A stretch of 64,000 nt of DNA from Mesorhizobium neociceri. GTDB taxonomy: Bacteria > Pseudomonadota > Alphaproteobacteria > Rhizobiales > Rhizobiaceae. Shown here one piece after another: positions 33,710-43,552 of the stretch (within the stretch, counting starts at the first letter, position 1; each line of letters begins with the position of its first letter). The notes under the pieces were generated by a model. The model was given only the letters and a program-made list of their open reading frames with translations, was not told the origin of the DNA and did not search any database. Both the position numbers and the translations under genes were made by a program. The stretch lies in the NCBI RefSeq assembly GCF_013520985.1, contig NZ_JACDTY010000007.1:62001-126000 (forward strand), given 5' to 3'.

Positions 33710-34657
33710 ATGGCTGAGCCCAGAGTGGCCGCGACTGGCATCGTTGACAAGCCCACAACCATCTATGGGCTGGTCGATCCGCTGACAAATGAACTTCGGT
33801 ATGTAGGCAAGACGGTCAAGCGTCTGCCTCAACGTTTGGTCGACCACATCTGCGCGGCGAAGCGAACCAAGAACAAGCGACATTGCCTCGCCTGGATCGC
33901 CGGGCTGTTGCTGGCTGGTCGCGCCCCGGAAATCTTCGAGCTTGAAATCGTCCAGGCCGGCGAATGCTGGGTCGAGGCCGAGCAGTTCTGGATCGGATAT
34001 TGGCGCTTCGTCGGCGCCGATCTCTGCAATCGGACCATCGGCGGCGAAGGTGTGCCTGGGCATAGGCAGAGCTTGGAGCAGCGGGAGCGCGTCCGACAGT
34101 TCTTTTCTGGACCAGATAGTCCGAATCGTGGCCGCCCGATGTCAGCTGAGACCAAGGACGCTCTTCGCAAGGCGCGGGCGATCAAGGAAGCCGACCCCGA
34201 ATGGAAGGCGTGGGCCGACCAACGACGAATCGCCGGGATGACGGAAGAAGGCAAGGCGCGATCAATCGCCGCGCTCATCGATCCTGAGAAGCGGTCTCAC
34301 GGCAATGCGGGGCGGCGTGCCGCCGCGCAGACGGACGCGTCACGAAGCCGAGTTGGCGCGCAATCAGCACGGCAATGGGCAGAAAAACGCGACGACATCA
34401 TCGCCGCTCAGAACGCGGGCAAGGGCGATGAGTGGCGTCGCAAACAGAGTGTAGGCAAGCGCCGCCTTTGGCGTACGCCGGCCTACCGGAAGAAAACGGC
34501 GGAAGCGCACGCCGTGAAACTGACTGCAGCAGACATCGGCGAGATCAGAGCGCTTCTCGCATCAGGAATGAAGGCCTCGCTCATTGCGCGGCGGTTCAAT
34601 GTCGATGCATCGCACATCAGCGGCATCAAATCGGGCCGCCGCTGGACGCATCTATAG
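33710..34657 (+). CDS. GIY-YIG homing endonuclease
   Basis: A 315-residue free-standing endonuclease. The GIY-YIG nuclease lies at residues 18-100 (IYGLVDPLTNELRYVGKTVK). The middle is basic and repetitive, and a C-terminal HTH module (about 265-310; KLTAADIGEIRALLASGMKASLIARRFNV) probably sets site preference. It interrupts the tail genes between a small ORF and the tail tube gene. Its C-terminal module matches in kind that of the HNH enzyme at 18963-19511. Confidence 0.87.
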   Translation: MAEPRVAATGIVDKPTTIYGLVDPLTNELRYVGKTVKRLPQRLVDHICAAKRTKNKRHCLAWIAGLLLAGRAPEIFELEIVQAGECWVEAEQFWIGYWRFVGADLCNRTIGGEGVPGHRQSLEQRERVRQFFSGPDSPNRGRPMSAETKDALRKARAIKEADPEWKAWADQRRIAGMTEEGKARSIAALIDPEKRSHGNAGRRAAAQTDASRSRVGAQSARQWAEKRDDIIAAQNAGKGDEWRRKQSVGKRRLWRTPAYRKKTAEAHAVKLTAADIGEIRALLASGMKASLIARRFNVDASHISGIKSGRRWTHL

Positions 34658-34711
34658 TCCCATCCAACACTCAACCCCGGGGCCGAAAGCCCGCTTTGAT
34701 AGGAGGCTCCT

Positions 34712-36181
34712 TTGAGCGATTCCAACAGGTTGCGCTTGTCCCACGTCCGAGAGGTCACCCTCGGCACCACGCCGGTTACACCCCGGATGCGCAAGGCGCG
34801 CCTGAAGGGCGAAACCCTTCGTTTTGCGCCGGTATTCGTCAGCTCGGAAGAGATCCGCGACGACCGCATGAATTCGGACCCCATCAAGGTCAACGAGATG
34901 AATGATGGGCCGATCAACGGCGAGCTCTCCTGGCCGCCTCATGGTTCCCCGTTCTCGGACTGGCTTGAATCGCTGTTTGCCAACACCTGGGTGAACACGC
35001 CCTATCGTGATAACGACGGCGTCGCCGACAGCGTCATCACGGCGATGACAGGCACGACCGACGTGGTCACCTGCCTGACTGGCGCCGCCTTTGTTGCCGG
35101 CCAGATCGCCCAGTTCTCCGGGTTCGCCACGGGGGCCAACAATGGCATCTTCAAGTGCACGACCGGCCATGCGACGTCACCGGTGTTCCTCGGCGCCGGC
35201 TTCGTAACTGAAGCCGCCCCCGCGGCCGCGGCGCGCATCAAGGTCGTCGGCTTCCAAGGTGCCTCGGGTGATCTTGTCGCCGTCGCCGATGGCATCACCT
35301 CGACGTTGCTCGACTTCACCACACTCGGCCTCACCGTCGGCCAGTGGATCAAGATCGGAGGCACCGCCAGCGGCGACAGGCTTGCCACAGCAGCCTGCAA
35401 TGGCTGGGCGCGCGTCATCGCGATTGCGGCAGCCAAGCTGACGCTCGACAACCTGCCCACCGGCTGGACCACGGATGCCGGCACCGGCAAGACGCTGAAG
35501 GTGTTCTTCGGCGACACGCTGAAGAACGGCCTCCTCACGATCAGCCAGACCATCGAGCGTGGCTTCATGGATCAGGGCGTGCCGACGTACATCGCGCAGC
35601 GCGGCATGACCGTCGACCAGGGCGTCTTCAACTTCGTCAAAGAGCAGATCGCGACCTGGACGCTGACCTTCGCTGGTCTGACGGGCACGCAGGATACCAC
35701 CTCCCTGGACGCCTCGCCTGACGCCGCCACCACGAATGCCATCATGGCGGCCGCGGTCAATGTCGGCCGCATCGCGGAGAATGGCACCATTGTCGGTGGC
35801 CCCAACTTCATCGAATCGGTGACACTCACCATCAAAAACAACCTGCGCATGATCGGCGGTATCCGCTCCGACGGTCTCGTCGGCGCCGAGGACATCGGCA
35901 AGGGATCGTTCGACGTCACCGCAGCGATGGGGACCTACTTCGGGTCCAACGCTCTGATGGCCAAGCTGTTCGCCGGTACGGCAACAAACATCAACCTGCG
36001 CATCGCGAAAAACAGCCAGGCGATGATCTGGGCGGTACCCCGTCTGACCTACACCGATGGACAGACCAACGCGACGGCGAAGAACACCGACACCAAGCTG
36101 CCGCTGACCGGCATGGCGTCACTCGACACGCTCACGAACGCGCACGCCCTGCTGGATCGCCTGGAATATTTCGAAGTCTAA
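34712..36181 (+). CDS. Tail tube (major tail) protein
   Basis: A 489-residue protein with a TTG start set by AGGAGG five bases upstream. The N and C parts (TLGTTPVTPRMRKARLKGETLRF, FFGDTLKNGLLTISQTIERGFMD, GSFDVTAAMGTYFGSNALM) match phage tail tube proteins of the Phage_tube_2 type. Residues 115-265 appear to be an inserted Thr/Ala/Gly-rich beta domain. It polymerises into the tail tube around the tape measure. Confidence 0.85.
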   Translation: MSDSNRLRLSHVREVTLGTTPVTPRMRKARLKGETLRFAPVFVSSEEIRDDRMNSDPIKVNEMNDGPINGELSWPPHGSPFSDWLESLFANTWVNTPYRDNDGVADSVITAMTGTTDVVTCLTGAAFVAGQIAQFSGFATGANNGIFKCTTGHATSPVFLGAGFVTEAAPAAAARIKVVGFQGASGDLVAVADGITSTLLDFTTLGLTVGQWIKIGGTASGDRLATAACNGWARVIAIAAAKLTLDNLPTGWTTDAGTGKTLKVFFGDTLKNGLLTISQTIERGFMDQGVPTYIAQRGMTVDQGVFNFVKEQIATWTLTFAGLTGTQDTTSLDASPDAATTNAIMAAAVNVGRIAENGTIVGGPNFIESVTLTIKNNLRMIGGIRSDGLVGAEDIGKGSFDVTAAMGTYFGSNALMAKLFAGTATNINLRIAKNSQAMIWAVPRLTYTDGQTNATAKNTDTKLPLTGMASLDTLTNAHALLDRLEYFEV

Positions 36182-36191
36182 TCCAGACCCC

Positions 36192-36239
36192 GCCCGACAG
36201 CGGGACCGGTTCTGCGCAGAAGGCGGCGGGCTGTCGGGC
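36192..36239. repeat. Inverted repeat between tail tube and chaperone genes
   Basis: GCCCGACAGC (36192-36201) and GCTGTCGGGC (36230-36239) form a stem with a 28-base loop. It could attenuate transcription after the abundant tail tube gene. Confidence 0.5.
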
Positions 36240-36272
36240 CCGTCGCCACCCTTCCGACAAAGGATAGCCGAC

Positions 36273-36710
36273 ATGACCATCAAGCTGGGCAGCCTTGCTG
36301 CCGACCTCGTGAAGGAACGGGAAGGCGATTGGATCGAGCCGAAGGAGTGGCCGGGGCTCAACCCCGAAAAGCCGCATGAGCAAATCCCGCTGCCCGGCCT
36401 CGCATTTCTCACGCGATCGACCAACTATCCGCCTTATGCCGCCGCCTATCAGCAGGAGCTGGAGAAGTTGCGGCAGGCCTTCCCGAGCGGCACCATCCCG
36501 GCCGAAGCTCAAGCAAAAGCGGAGGGCAAGCTCGCCATGGAACATCTCTTGCTCGGCTGGCGTGGTCTCGACATCCCGTATTCCCCTGAAATTGTCGGCT
36601 CCGTTCTCATGGCGGAGGAACATCGCGTTGTCCGCAATATGGTGCGTTGGTGCGCCGGTCTCGTCGGCAAGCGCAAGGTCGAGTTTGAGGAAACCGCCTC
36701 GGGAAACTGA
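36273..36710 (+). CDS. Tail assembly chaperone, G-like product
   Basis: A 145-residue protein just before the tape measure region (MTIKLGSLAADLVKEREGDWIEP...). By position and by the frameshift it is the G analogue. Its last codons contain the slippery heptamer G GGA AAC (36701-36707) immediately followed by TGA. Ribosomes that slip -1 read into the T frame. Confidence 0.8.
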   Translation: MTIKLGSLAADLVKEREGDWIEPKEWPGLNPEKPHEQIPLPGLAFLTRSTNYPPYAAAYQQELEKLRQAFPSGTIPAEAQAKAEGKLAMEHLLLGWRGLDIPYSPEIVGSVLMAEEHRVVRNMVRWCAGLVGKRKVEFEETASGN

Positions 36711-37063
36711 AGGCGGCCTTCCGCTACGACCTGGAGCGGAGAGGCCATCACGAATGGCTGGCTGACCTAAACCGGGAGTACCCGGACGAGGTACCAGAGG
36801 AATCGCTTCCGACTAGGCCGGACGAAGCCAGGTATGAGCGCTGGCACGACTTCTATCGTCGCGCTTGGCAGACCTTGCGCTACGACCGTCACTACACCGA
36901 AGGCGGCGGCGAAACCCCGATCCACTTCCTCGCCTATGACGCCTACGGCCGCCGCTACAGCATCGAGGGCGAAGCCTTTGATCGCTTCGTCGCCTTTGTC
37001 TCCGCCATCGACGACGAATGGCTGATCTATCTCGCTGAAAAACGAAAGGAGGCTGCACCATGA
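36273..37063 (+). CDS. Tail assembly chaperone, GT-like -1 frameshift product
   Basis: Joining 36273-36707 to the -1 frame from 36707 gives a 263-residue protein: 145 residues of G plus 118 (LKAAFRYDLERRGHHEWLAD ... ending AEKRKEAAP). The -1 frame is open from the heptamer to TGA 37061-37063 and has no good start codon of its own, so it should be made only by frameshifting. The C-terminal domain is rich in acidic and aromatic residues, as for phage GT proteins that bind the tape measure. The stop overlaps the tape measure ATG. Confidence 0.8.
36701..36707 (+). promoter_or_regulatory. Slippery heptamer for -1 ribosomal frameshift
   Basis: G GGA AAC in the zero frame fits X XXY YYZ exactly, and the next codon is TGA. 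Lambda uses GGGAAAG at the same place in its chaperone gene. Confidence 0.85.
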
Positions 37064-40000
37064 GCGACATCGCGCTATCCAGCCTCCGCGTCGGCGCCGA
37101 TTTCGATGCATCACGGTACGCCGCCGGCGCCGCACAGAAGGTTGCATCGGACAAGGCGATGATTGCCTCGTCTCAGGCGACAGCTGCCGCGTTCAGCCAA
37201 GCCGACACTAAGATTAGCTCGGCCGGCGACAGCCTTGCCAAGCTGTCGCGCCAGTACATCGATGGCTTCAAGAACCAAGAGCGATTCGAGCAGGGTCTGC
37301 GCCAACTTGGTCGGCAGATCGACAGCGGCAAAACCGACATGGAAGGCGCGACCCGCATTCTTGTCGGCATGAACCAGAAGCTCGGTCTGAGTGCCGATGC
37401 TTCGGAACTGGCTGCGAAAGGTCAGACCCAACTGGCGGCGGCGGTCGGCATGGCGAATGCTCAAATCGATGGGCAAGCCGTCTCCCTGGCGCAAGCGGCG
37501 GCGACCGCGGCGGCGCAGGCGGAGCGCCTCGAGACCATCCGGCAGAAATATGACCAGACTTATGCATCTGGTCAGCGGATGAGTTCCGAACTGGCCGAAC
37601 TGGCCGAACTCGAACGGAGCGGCGCGCAGATCACCGGCGGGTATGCAAGCGCCCTCGATAATCTTGTGCTCAAATACGATCAGACCGCTGCCGCAGCAGC
37701 CACCGCCGCAACCGCCCACAAACAGTTTATTGCCGCCGCCCGCGCCGATCAGGCCGCCGAGAACAGCCGGCAGGTCGCGGCAGCCAATCAGGGCAGCTTC
37801 AATTCTGTGCTCGGTGTGGCCGCACCGACCTCTGGTGCGCGAGCCTCCGCATCGGTCTTCGAAGCCGACTTCGCCCAAATGGAAGAGGTTTCTCGCCAGA
37901 AGGCGCAGCAGGCCGGCCAAGCGTTCGCCACCAACCTTGAAAACTCTCTTGTGGCCGGTACGGCGAAATCCGCTCGTGACGCGGCGGCCGTCTTTTCTGC
38001 GGATTTCGCTCAGATTGAAGAAATCGCAAGTCTCAAGGCGCAACAAGCAGGGCAGGCCTTTGGAACCGAGTTGGATAGCAGCCTAGTGGCTGGCATCGCG
38101 AAATCGGCTCGCGATGCCGCCTCGGTCTTCACAGCCGAAATGGACCGCCTCGATACCATCGCCAAGCTAAAGGCCGAACAGATCGGCTCGACATTCCAGA
38201 GCGATCTCAACGCCTCGTTCGGCATTGGCTCCAGTGGCGGTTCTGCCCGGGCATCGGCCTCCGTTTTCGAGGACGCCGGCCGCGAATCCGATCAGATGGC
38301 GTCGCGTGTCGCTGCGCTGCGTGCCGAACTGGACCCCGCCGCCGCCGCACAGAACCGCCTCAACGACGAGTTGTCGGAGTATTCGGCGCTGGCGGCCAAG
38401 GGGGCGATATCGGCCGAAGAGTTGGTGGCGGCGCAGACCCTGGCGCGCAGCCGTGTCGCCGCCAATCAGAACGGCGCCGGCAACAGGCTTTCCAGCTTTC
38501 AGGTCCAGGGCCTCGGCTATCAGGCAAACGACGTCGTCACCATGGCGTTGCTCGGCGCCCCGGTGGGGCAGATCGCCGCCTCTCAGGGTGGCCAGATCCT
38601 GCAGACCCTGCAGATGGGCGAAGGTGGCATCGCGGGCTCGCTCAGTGCGATAAAGGGCAGTGCGGCTGCGGCGGGAACGGCGCTCGTCGGCACCCTCGGT
38701 ACTGTTGGACTGATTGCAACAGGCTTCGGCGTCGCCGCCGTGGCCGCCGGTGCTTTTTACCTCCTGACAAGGGATAGGGCGAAATCGCTCAACGATGCTC
38801 TGAAGGACCAGAAACAGGACATCCTTGAGGTCGCAAGCGCCTATGATTTGGCCAAGGTAAGCGCCGACAATTACAACAAATCACGCGGTATCTATGCAGG
38901 GGCGGCAGCCCGGAAAGGCCAAACCGATCTTGGCACGGCGGCACGGTCCGAAGACATCGACGTCCTTGATGATCTCGCGCGCTTCGTCGTGCCTGGCTAC
39001 CATAAGGCCGGGTTTTATCAGGCTCGCTCACAGTATTCCGCGTTCAATGATCCCATCAGCGCGTTCTCAAAGAACTTCGATTATGACGAACTCGCCAAGG
39101 GCGTGCGTGACATCACTGCGCAGAATCCCGCCCTGCAGGAAACCGGCGACAAGATACTCAATATCGCAAAGGCCGGGCATGAGGCGGCAGCGGCCTTCAA
39201 GGAAGGTGCCGACGCGTTGGCAAGGATCAACGCCCGTGCTCCGAGCCTCGCCGACGCGCGACTAGGGCAGGACTATCGCGACCAGAACGACGCGCAATTG
39301 ACCTGGCTTGAGCGCCAGCAAAGCGCCGCTTTTGCCGGTATCGGGGCCAAATCGCCGGAAGAGCGCCGGCAAGCTGCCATGGCTTCCGAGGCGGCCAAGC
39401 CGAGCGCGGAAGGCGAAAGCGCCGACGTCCGCCAGTTTAAAATCGCCAGCGCTGGAGCGATGGCCTACAAAGAGGCGCTGCACCAGCTGACCGAAGCGCA
39501 GGATCAGCGCCGCCGCTCACTGGAACAGACGCTCGATTCGGCCAAGCTCGACGTCGAACTCATCGGCAAGACCACGGCTGCAACTGAAGGGCTGCGTCTC
39601 GCCTTCCAACTCGAACAGGAGGTGCGTGAGGCCGCAGCGCAGAGCAACACCAAGGTCGATGAAGCCGAAATCGCGCGCATCAGGGCCAAGGCCGCTGAAT
39701 ATGGCAAGCTAAAGGCTTTGCAAGAGGCCCGCGACACCATCCACGTTCAGGAGATCGACCTCGAGACACAGCGCGCCGAGGTCTCCACCATTGGAGAGAA
39801 CACACTGGCGCGTCAGCGCGCCGCGGCAGCCCTGAAAGCGGAGCAGGATATCCGCAAGCTTGGCATCCCGCTCTATGGCGAGGAAGCCAACCAGATCCGC
39901 GCCAACACGGCTGCATTGTCGGACCAAGCCGAGGCGATGGCCAAGGCATCGTTGCAGACCGATCTCCTGTTCGAGCGCTCACAGATCCTGCGCAACGAGC

Positions 40001-41664
40001 AGGATCAGCAGATCGCCTCCAGGCTGCAGAGCGCCGGCCTGCCGGTCGACCTCAACTCGGTGGAAGCCGGCATGATGCGCTACAATATGGCGCTGTCGGA
40101 GGCGAAGGACAATTTCAAGGGCTTCTTCACCGACATGGCGCAGGGCCTCAAGGAAGGCAAATCTCTGTGGGAGAGCTTCAAGGACGCGGGCATCAATGCG
40201 CTTTCCAAGCTCGCTGACAAGCTGATCGACAGAGGCCTCGACGGCATCTTCAATTCGCTGTTCGGCGGACAGTCCGCAGGCGGCGGGCTGCTCGGCGATC
40301 TGCTTTCCGGCAACAGCGAGTCGCAGTCGCAATCGGCCGGCGGCGCCTCATCCTTCCTCGGCAAGCTGTTCGGTGGCGCCGGCGGCCAATCGGTCGGCAG
40401 CATGCAGGTGCAAGCCGCCAGCGTCTTCATCAATGGATCGCCGGTCGGTGGGCTCGGCGCCATCGGCTCGCTTCTGGATGGTCAGTCGGGGACACCGTTC
40501 CAAGCCGACTCGGATTTGATGGACGTGCTTGGCCGTCCCGGGGCGGCGAACCAGAACTATATCCAGACGCGCATCGACCAGGCGTTTGGCACCGGCGGAT
40601 CCGCACAGGATCTCATCCAGAGCAGGATTGATCAGGCTTTCGGCGGCGGCGGTCTCGGTGGCATTTTCTCACCGTCCGGTGGCTTCTCCGGCGGCGGCGG
40701 CCTGACCGGTAGCATGTCGTCCTACGCCAGCGCCATCAAGATGATCGAGAGCGCCGGCAGCGGCGGCTATTCCGCGCTTGGCCCGATGCTCAAGAACGGC
40801 AACCAGGCACTCGGCGCCTATCAGGTGATGAAGAGCAATCTTCCGTCCTGGTCGACCGAAGCCTTCGGATCGCCGATGTCGCCTAAAGCGTTTCTCGGCA
40901 ATCCGTCAGCACAGGATGCAGTGTTTGAACAGCAGTTCGGAAAGCTGCTGTCGAAATACGGCAATTCGAACGATGCCGCCTCGGCATGGTTCACCGGTGG
41001 GCCGCTGGCAAAGAATGGTGGTGCCAGCGATATCCTGGGAACCACCGGATCGCAGTATGTCGACAAGTTCAACGCCGCGCTGTCGAAGCTGGGCGGCGTT
41101 ACCGATCATACGACGAGCTCGATTGGCAGCCTTGGCAGCGGCACGACGTCCTTGCTGAGTTCGATCGGGGGCGCCGCGAACGACGCCACCAAGGGCCTCG
41201 GCACCTTCAGCAGCGCGCTGAGCCAGTTCCCGTCCGCGCCAGCGGCTCCCGGCGGTGGAGGTGGCGGTCTGTTTGGCTGGCTAGGCGGATTGTTCGGTGG
41301 CGGTGGCGGCGGTATTGGCTCATTCTCACCTGGAGTGCAGGCTGACTTTGCGTCCGGCGCGCTGGGACTAGGCCTTTTCGCCGACGGAACCGAGAACGCT
41401 CCAGCCGGCTGGTCATGGGTCGGCGAGCGCGGTCCGGAACTGCGCAAGCTGCGCGCCGGCGACGTCATCCGCAGCAATCCGCGTTCGATGCAGATGGCGG
41501 GGAACCAAGGCGGCGCCCCGGCCGCCAATGACAGCCGTCCCTCGCAGAACATCCATCAAACCGTCAACTTCATCTTCCGTGAGAACCCGGCGACGCCCGC
41601 CAGCCAGAACCAGATCGCGACGAAGAGCGCGCGCGCCCTTGAGAAGCTGCAGAGGACGGCATGA
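37060..41664 (+). CDS. Tail tape measure protein with lytic transglycosylase-like domain
   Basis: A 1534-residue protein that sets tail length and is ejected during infection. The N-terminal 480 residues are coiled coil and hold three tandem units of about 45 residues (about 265-309, 310-354, 355-399; VF-x-ADFAQ..KAQQAGQAF..). A hydrophobic segment lies near 535-570. From about 1222 an SLT-like domain appears (AIKMIESAGSGGYSALGP, Glu1230 the likely acid; GAYQVMKSNLPSW), able to open peptidoglycan. The C-terminal region is Gly-rich. Confidence 0.92.
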   Translation: MSDIALSSLRVGADFDASRYAAGAAQKVASDKAMIASSQATAAAFSQADTKISSAGDSLAKLSRQYIDGFKNQERFEQGLRQLGRQIDSGKTDMEGATRILVGMNQKLGLSADASELAAKGQTQLAAAVGMANAQIDGQAVSLAQAAATAAAQAERLETIRQKYDQTYASGQRMSSELAELAELERSGAQITGGYASALDNLVLKYDQTAAAAATAATAHKQFIAAARADQAAENSRQVAAANQGSFNSVLGVAAPTSGARASASVFEADFAQMEEVSRQKAQQAGQAFATNLENSLVAGTAKSARDAAAVFSADFAQIEEIASLKAQQAGQAFGTELDSSLVAGIAKSARDAASVFTAEMDRLDTIAKLKAEQIGSTFQSDLNASFGIGSSGGSARASASVFEDAGRESDQMASRVAALRAELDPAAAAQNRLNDELSEYSALAAKGAISAEELVAAQTLARSRVAANQNGAGNRLSSFQVQGLGYQANDVVTMALLGAPVGQIAASQGGQILQTLQMGEGGIAGSLSAIKGSAAAAGTALVGTLGTVGLIATGFGVAAVAAGAFYLLTRDRAKSLNDALKDQKQDILEVASAYDLAKVSADNYNKSRGIYAGAAARKGQTDLGTAARSEDIDVLDDLARFVVPGYHKAGFYQARSQYSAFNDPISAFSKNFDYDELAKGVRDITAQNPALQETGDKILNIAKAGHEAAAAFKEGADALARINARAPSLADARLGQDYRDQNDAQLTWLERQQSAAFAGIGAKSPEERRQAAMASEAAKPSAEGESADVRQFKIASAGAMAYKEALHQLTEAQDQRRRSLEQTLDSAKLDVELIGKTTAATEGLRLAFQLEQEVREAAAQSNTKVDEAEIARIRAKAAEYGKLKALQEARDTIHVQEIDLETQRAEVSTIGENTLARQRAAAALKAEQDIRKLGIPLYGEEANQIRANTAALSDQAEAMAKASLQTDLLFERSQILRNEQDQQIASRLQSAGLPVDLNSVEAGMMRYNMALSEAKDNFKGFFTDMAQGLKEGKSLWESFKDAGINALSKLADKLIDRGLDGIFNSLFGGQSAGGGLLGDLLSGNSESQSQSAGGASSFLGKLFGGAGGQSVGSMQVQAASVFINGSPVGGLGAIGSLLDGQSGTPFQADSDLMDVLGRPGAANQNYIQTRIDQAFGTGGSAQDLIQSRIDQAFGGGGLGGIFSPSGGFSGGGGLTGSMSSYASAIKMIESAGSGGYSALGPMLKNGNQALGAYQVMKSNLPSWSTEAFGSPMSPKAFLGNPSAQDAVFEQQFGKLLSKYGNSNDAASAWFTGGPLAKNGGASDILGTTGSQYVDKFNAALSKLGGVTDHTTSSIGSLGSGTTSLLSSIGGAANDATKGLGTFSSALSQFPSAPAAPGGGGGGLFGWLGGLFGGGGGGIGSFSPGVQADFASGALGLGLFADGTENAPAGWSWVGERGPELRKLRAGDVIRSNPRSMQMAGNQGGAPAANDSRPSQNIHQTVNFIFRENPATPASQNQIATKSARALEKLQRTA

Positions 41665-42311
41665 CGTTCTACAATGCCGTTCTGCCGGGCTCGATCTCGC
41701 AAGGCAGTGAGTTCGCTCCGGTCAGCCTGGTCGACTTCGCCAGGGGGCCGACTGGTTTCGAGCAGCGCCGATCGAGGCGTTCGCGCAGGCTGCGTCGTTG
41801 CAACATCGGCAAGAACATCCGCACCGTCGACGACGTCTACGACATCCTGTCGTTTTTCGAGGTGATGAATGGACCGGAGCATTCCTTCGCCATCCAGAAC
41901 CTCATCGATCACAGGACCTGCAAGCCGTCCGGCACGCCGACGGCGCTGGACGCCACCGTCGGTGTCGGTGATGGCGTCAATCTCGCCTTCCAATTGAAGA
42001 AGCAATACAAGGTCACCAAGGTTGATGCCTCCATCATCGCGATCGACCGGTCCATCTACCTGCCTGTGTCAGGCACGGTGCTTGTCGCGGTAGACGGCGT
42101 CCTGAAGACTGAAGCCGTCGACTATGTCGTCAACTATGAGACTGGTGCCCTCACGTTCATAGCCGGCCATGAGCCGGCGAACCTGAAAGCCGTTACATGG
42201 GGCGGCAGGTTCAATGAAAAGGTCCGCTTCGACACAAACGACCTCGGTCACGTGATGGAATTCTTCCGTGTCGGTTCCGTCCCCTCGATCCCGCTCGTCG
42301 AGGTGCGCTGA
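41661..42311 (+). CDS. DUF2460 distal tail protein
   Basis: A 216-residue protein with DUF2460 features (FARGPTGFEQRRSRRSRRL, VDDVYDILSFFEVMNGPEHSFAIQN, GGRFNEKVRFDTNDL). In gene transfer agents and related siphophages this is the distal tail hub protein. The order DUF2460, DUF2163, NlpC/P60, tail-tip protein is the RcGTA-like tail tip. It overlaps tape measure by four bases. Confidence 0.87.
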   Translation: MTFYNAVLPGSISQGSEFAPVSLVDFARGPTGFEQRRSRRSRRLRRCNIGKNIRTVDDVYDILSFFEVMNGPEHSFAIQNLIDHRTCKPSGTPTALDATVGVGDGVNLAFQLKKQYKVTKVDASIIAIDRSIYLPVSGTVLVAVDGVLKTEAVDYVVNYETGALTFIAGHEPANLKAVTWGGRFNEKVRFDTNDLGHVMEFFRVGSVPSIPLVEVR

Positions 42312-43381
42312 TGGTCGGCAGGACGACGCCGGCGGTCGTGCTTGCCGCGATCAACTCGGAAGCCTTCGCGCTGCCAGTAATCGTGCTGATCATCCTCGCC
42401 AACGGCACCAGGATTGGCCTAACTGAATGGGATGAACCGCTCGACACCGATCTCGATGGTGAAGGCGTCGAGACCTTCTCGCCCGTCGATTTCCAGCAGC
42501 TCTCCGCTTTCTCCGCCCAGATCAACGCGCCGATCGATGACCGCGAGCTCATGATCATTCTCGGCGGTGCCTCTCTGACTGCCAGCGACGTCCGCCGCGG
42601 CCGCCTCGACAACGCGATGGCGATCATCGGCTACGTGCTCCCGACAGATCTCGCGAACCCGTGGCTCTATTGCACCTATGATTTCGGGCAATCCGACATC
42701 AAGGGGCTGGTGTCGCGCATCGAGATGATGGGCACGGAGAAACGCTTTGAGCAGCCGGTCGGGCTTACGCTGGGCGCGAATTGCCCGAACAACTACGGCG
42801 ACCTCGATTGCGGGATCCCGACGCGCACCAATGCCTGGGCGGCGGAGACCGATTACGCGCTGCGTGGCATCGTAAAACGGCTGACCGGCAGCGCCGGTAT
42901 CCTTTGGTTTAGAGCGACCGTCGCCGGCACCAGCGGTCTCACCGAGCCGGTTTGGCCGACAGTTCTCGGCAACACCGTGGTTGACGGCACCGTGACATGG
43001 AAAGCAGTTCGAGCCCGCCGGATCATCGGGACCGTCAGCGCGGTCACCGATCGCAGGACGTTCACCTCTACGGGCATCTCGGTGGTGGCCGACTATTTCG
43101 GCGAAGGCTTCATCACCTTCCTGACCGGCGACAACGCCGGCGATACCCGCCGAGTCCGCTCCGATAATGGCACTGGAACGCTGATCCTGCATCTCGGAGC
43201 CTATGACGATATCGCCATCGGCGACACCTTCGAAGCGCTCGTCGGTTGCCGGCACCGGCGCGTCGAGGACTGCATCACCAAGCACGACAACAAGAACAAC
43301 TCGCGGACCGGCACGCTGCGCTACCGCGGCTTCGATTTCCTCGCCGGTGAAAACGTCACCGCGACCGCACCGAAGGGCTGA
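42311..43381 (+). CDS. DUF2163 / BR0599-type tail hub protein
   Basis: A 356-residue protein. The middle has the Cys pattern GANCPNNYGDLDCGIP and the C terminus the family motif GCRHRRVEDCITKHDNKNN..RGFDFLAGEN. The homologue in gene transfer agents forms the tail hub and can carry a metal site. Starts at TGATG after the DUF2460 gene. Confidence 0.87.
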   Translation: MVGRTTPAVVLAAINSEAFALPVIVLIILANGTRIGLTEWDEPLDTDLDGEGVETFSPVDFQQLSAFSAQINAPIDDRELMIILGGASLTASDVRRGRLDNAMAIIGYVLPTDLANPWLYCTYDFGQSDIKGLVSRIEMMGTEKRFEQPVGLTLGANCPNNYGDLDCGIPTRTNAWAAETDYALRGIVKRLTGSAGILWFRATVAGTSGLTEPVWPTVLGNTVVDGTVTWKAVRARRIIGTVSAVTDRRTFTSTGISVVADYFGEGFITFLTGDNAGDTRRVRSDNGTGTLILHLGAYDDIAIGDTFEALVGCRHRRVEDCITKHDNKNNSRTGTLRYRGFDFLAGENVTATAPKG

Positions 43382-43384
43382 CCC

Positions 43385-43552
43385 ATGACACGCAACGAAA
43401 TCTTGCAAGCCGCCAGCGAGCTCACGGAATGCATCGAGGGCCAGGATGAAGCAAAGGCAAAGGCGATCGCTTTCAGTCTGCTGGTCGAAGCGCTGCTCTG
43501 CCTGCGCACGATCGCCGACAACACGGCCCCGGTGAAAACCGAAATTCGATGA
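43385..43552 (+). CDS. Small helical protein of the tail tip cluster
   Basis: A 55-residue protein (MTRNEILQAASELTECIEGQDEAKAK...). The ATG lies four bases after the DUF2163 stop, and its stop overlaps the NlpC/P60 start (ATGA). Function unknown. Confidence 0.6.
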   Translation: MTRNEILQAASELTECIEGQDEAKAKAIAFSLLVEALLCLRTIADNTAPVKTEIR

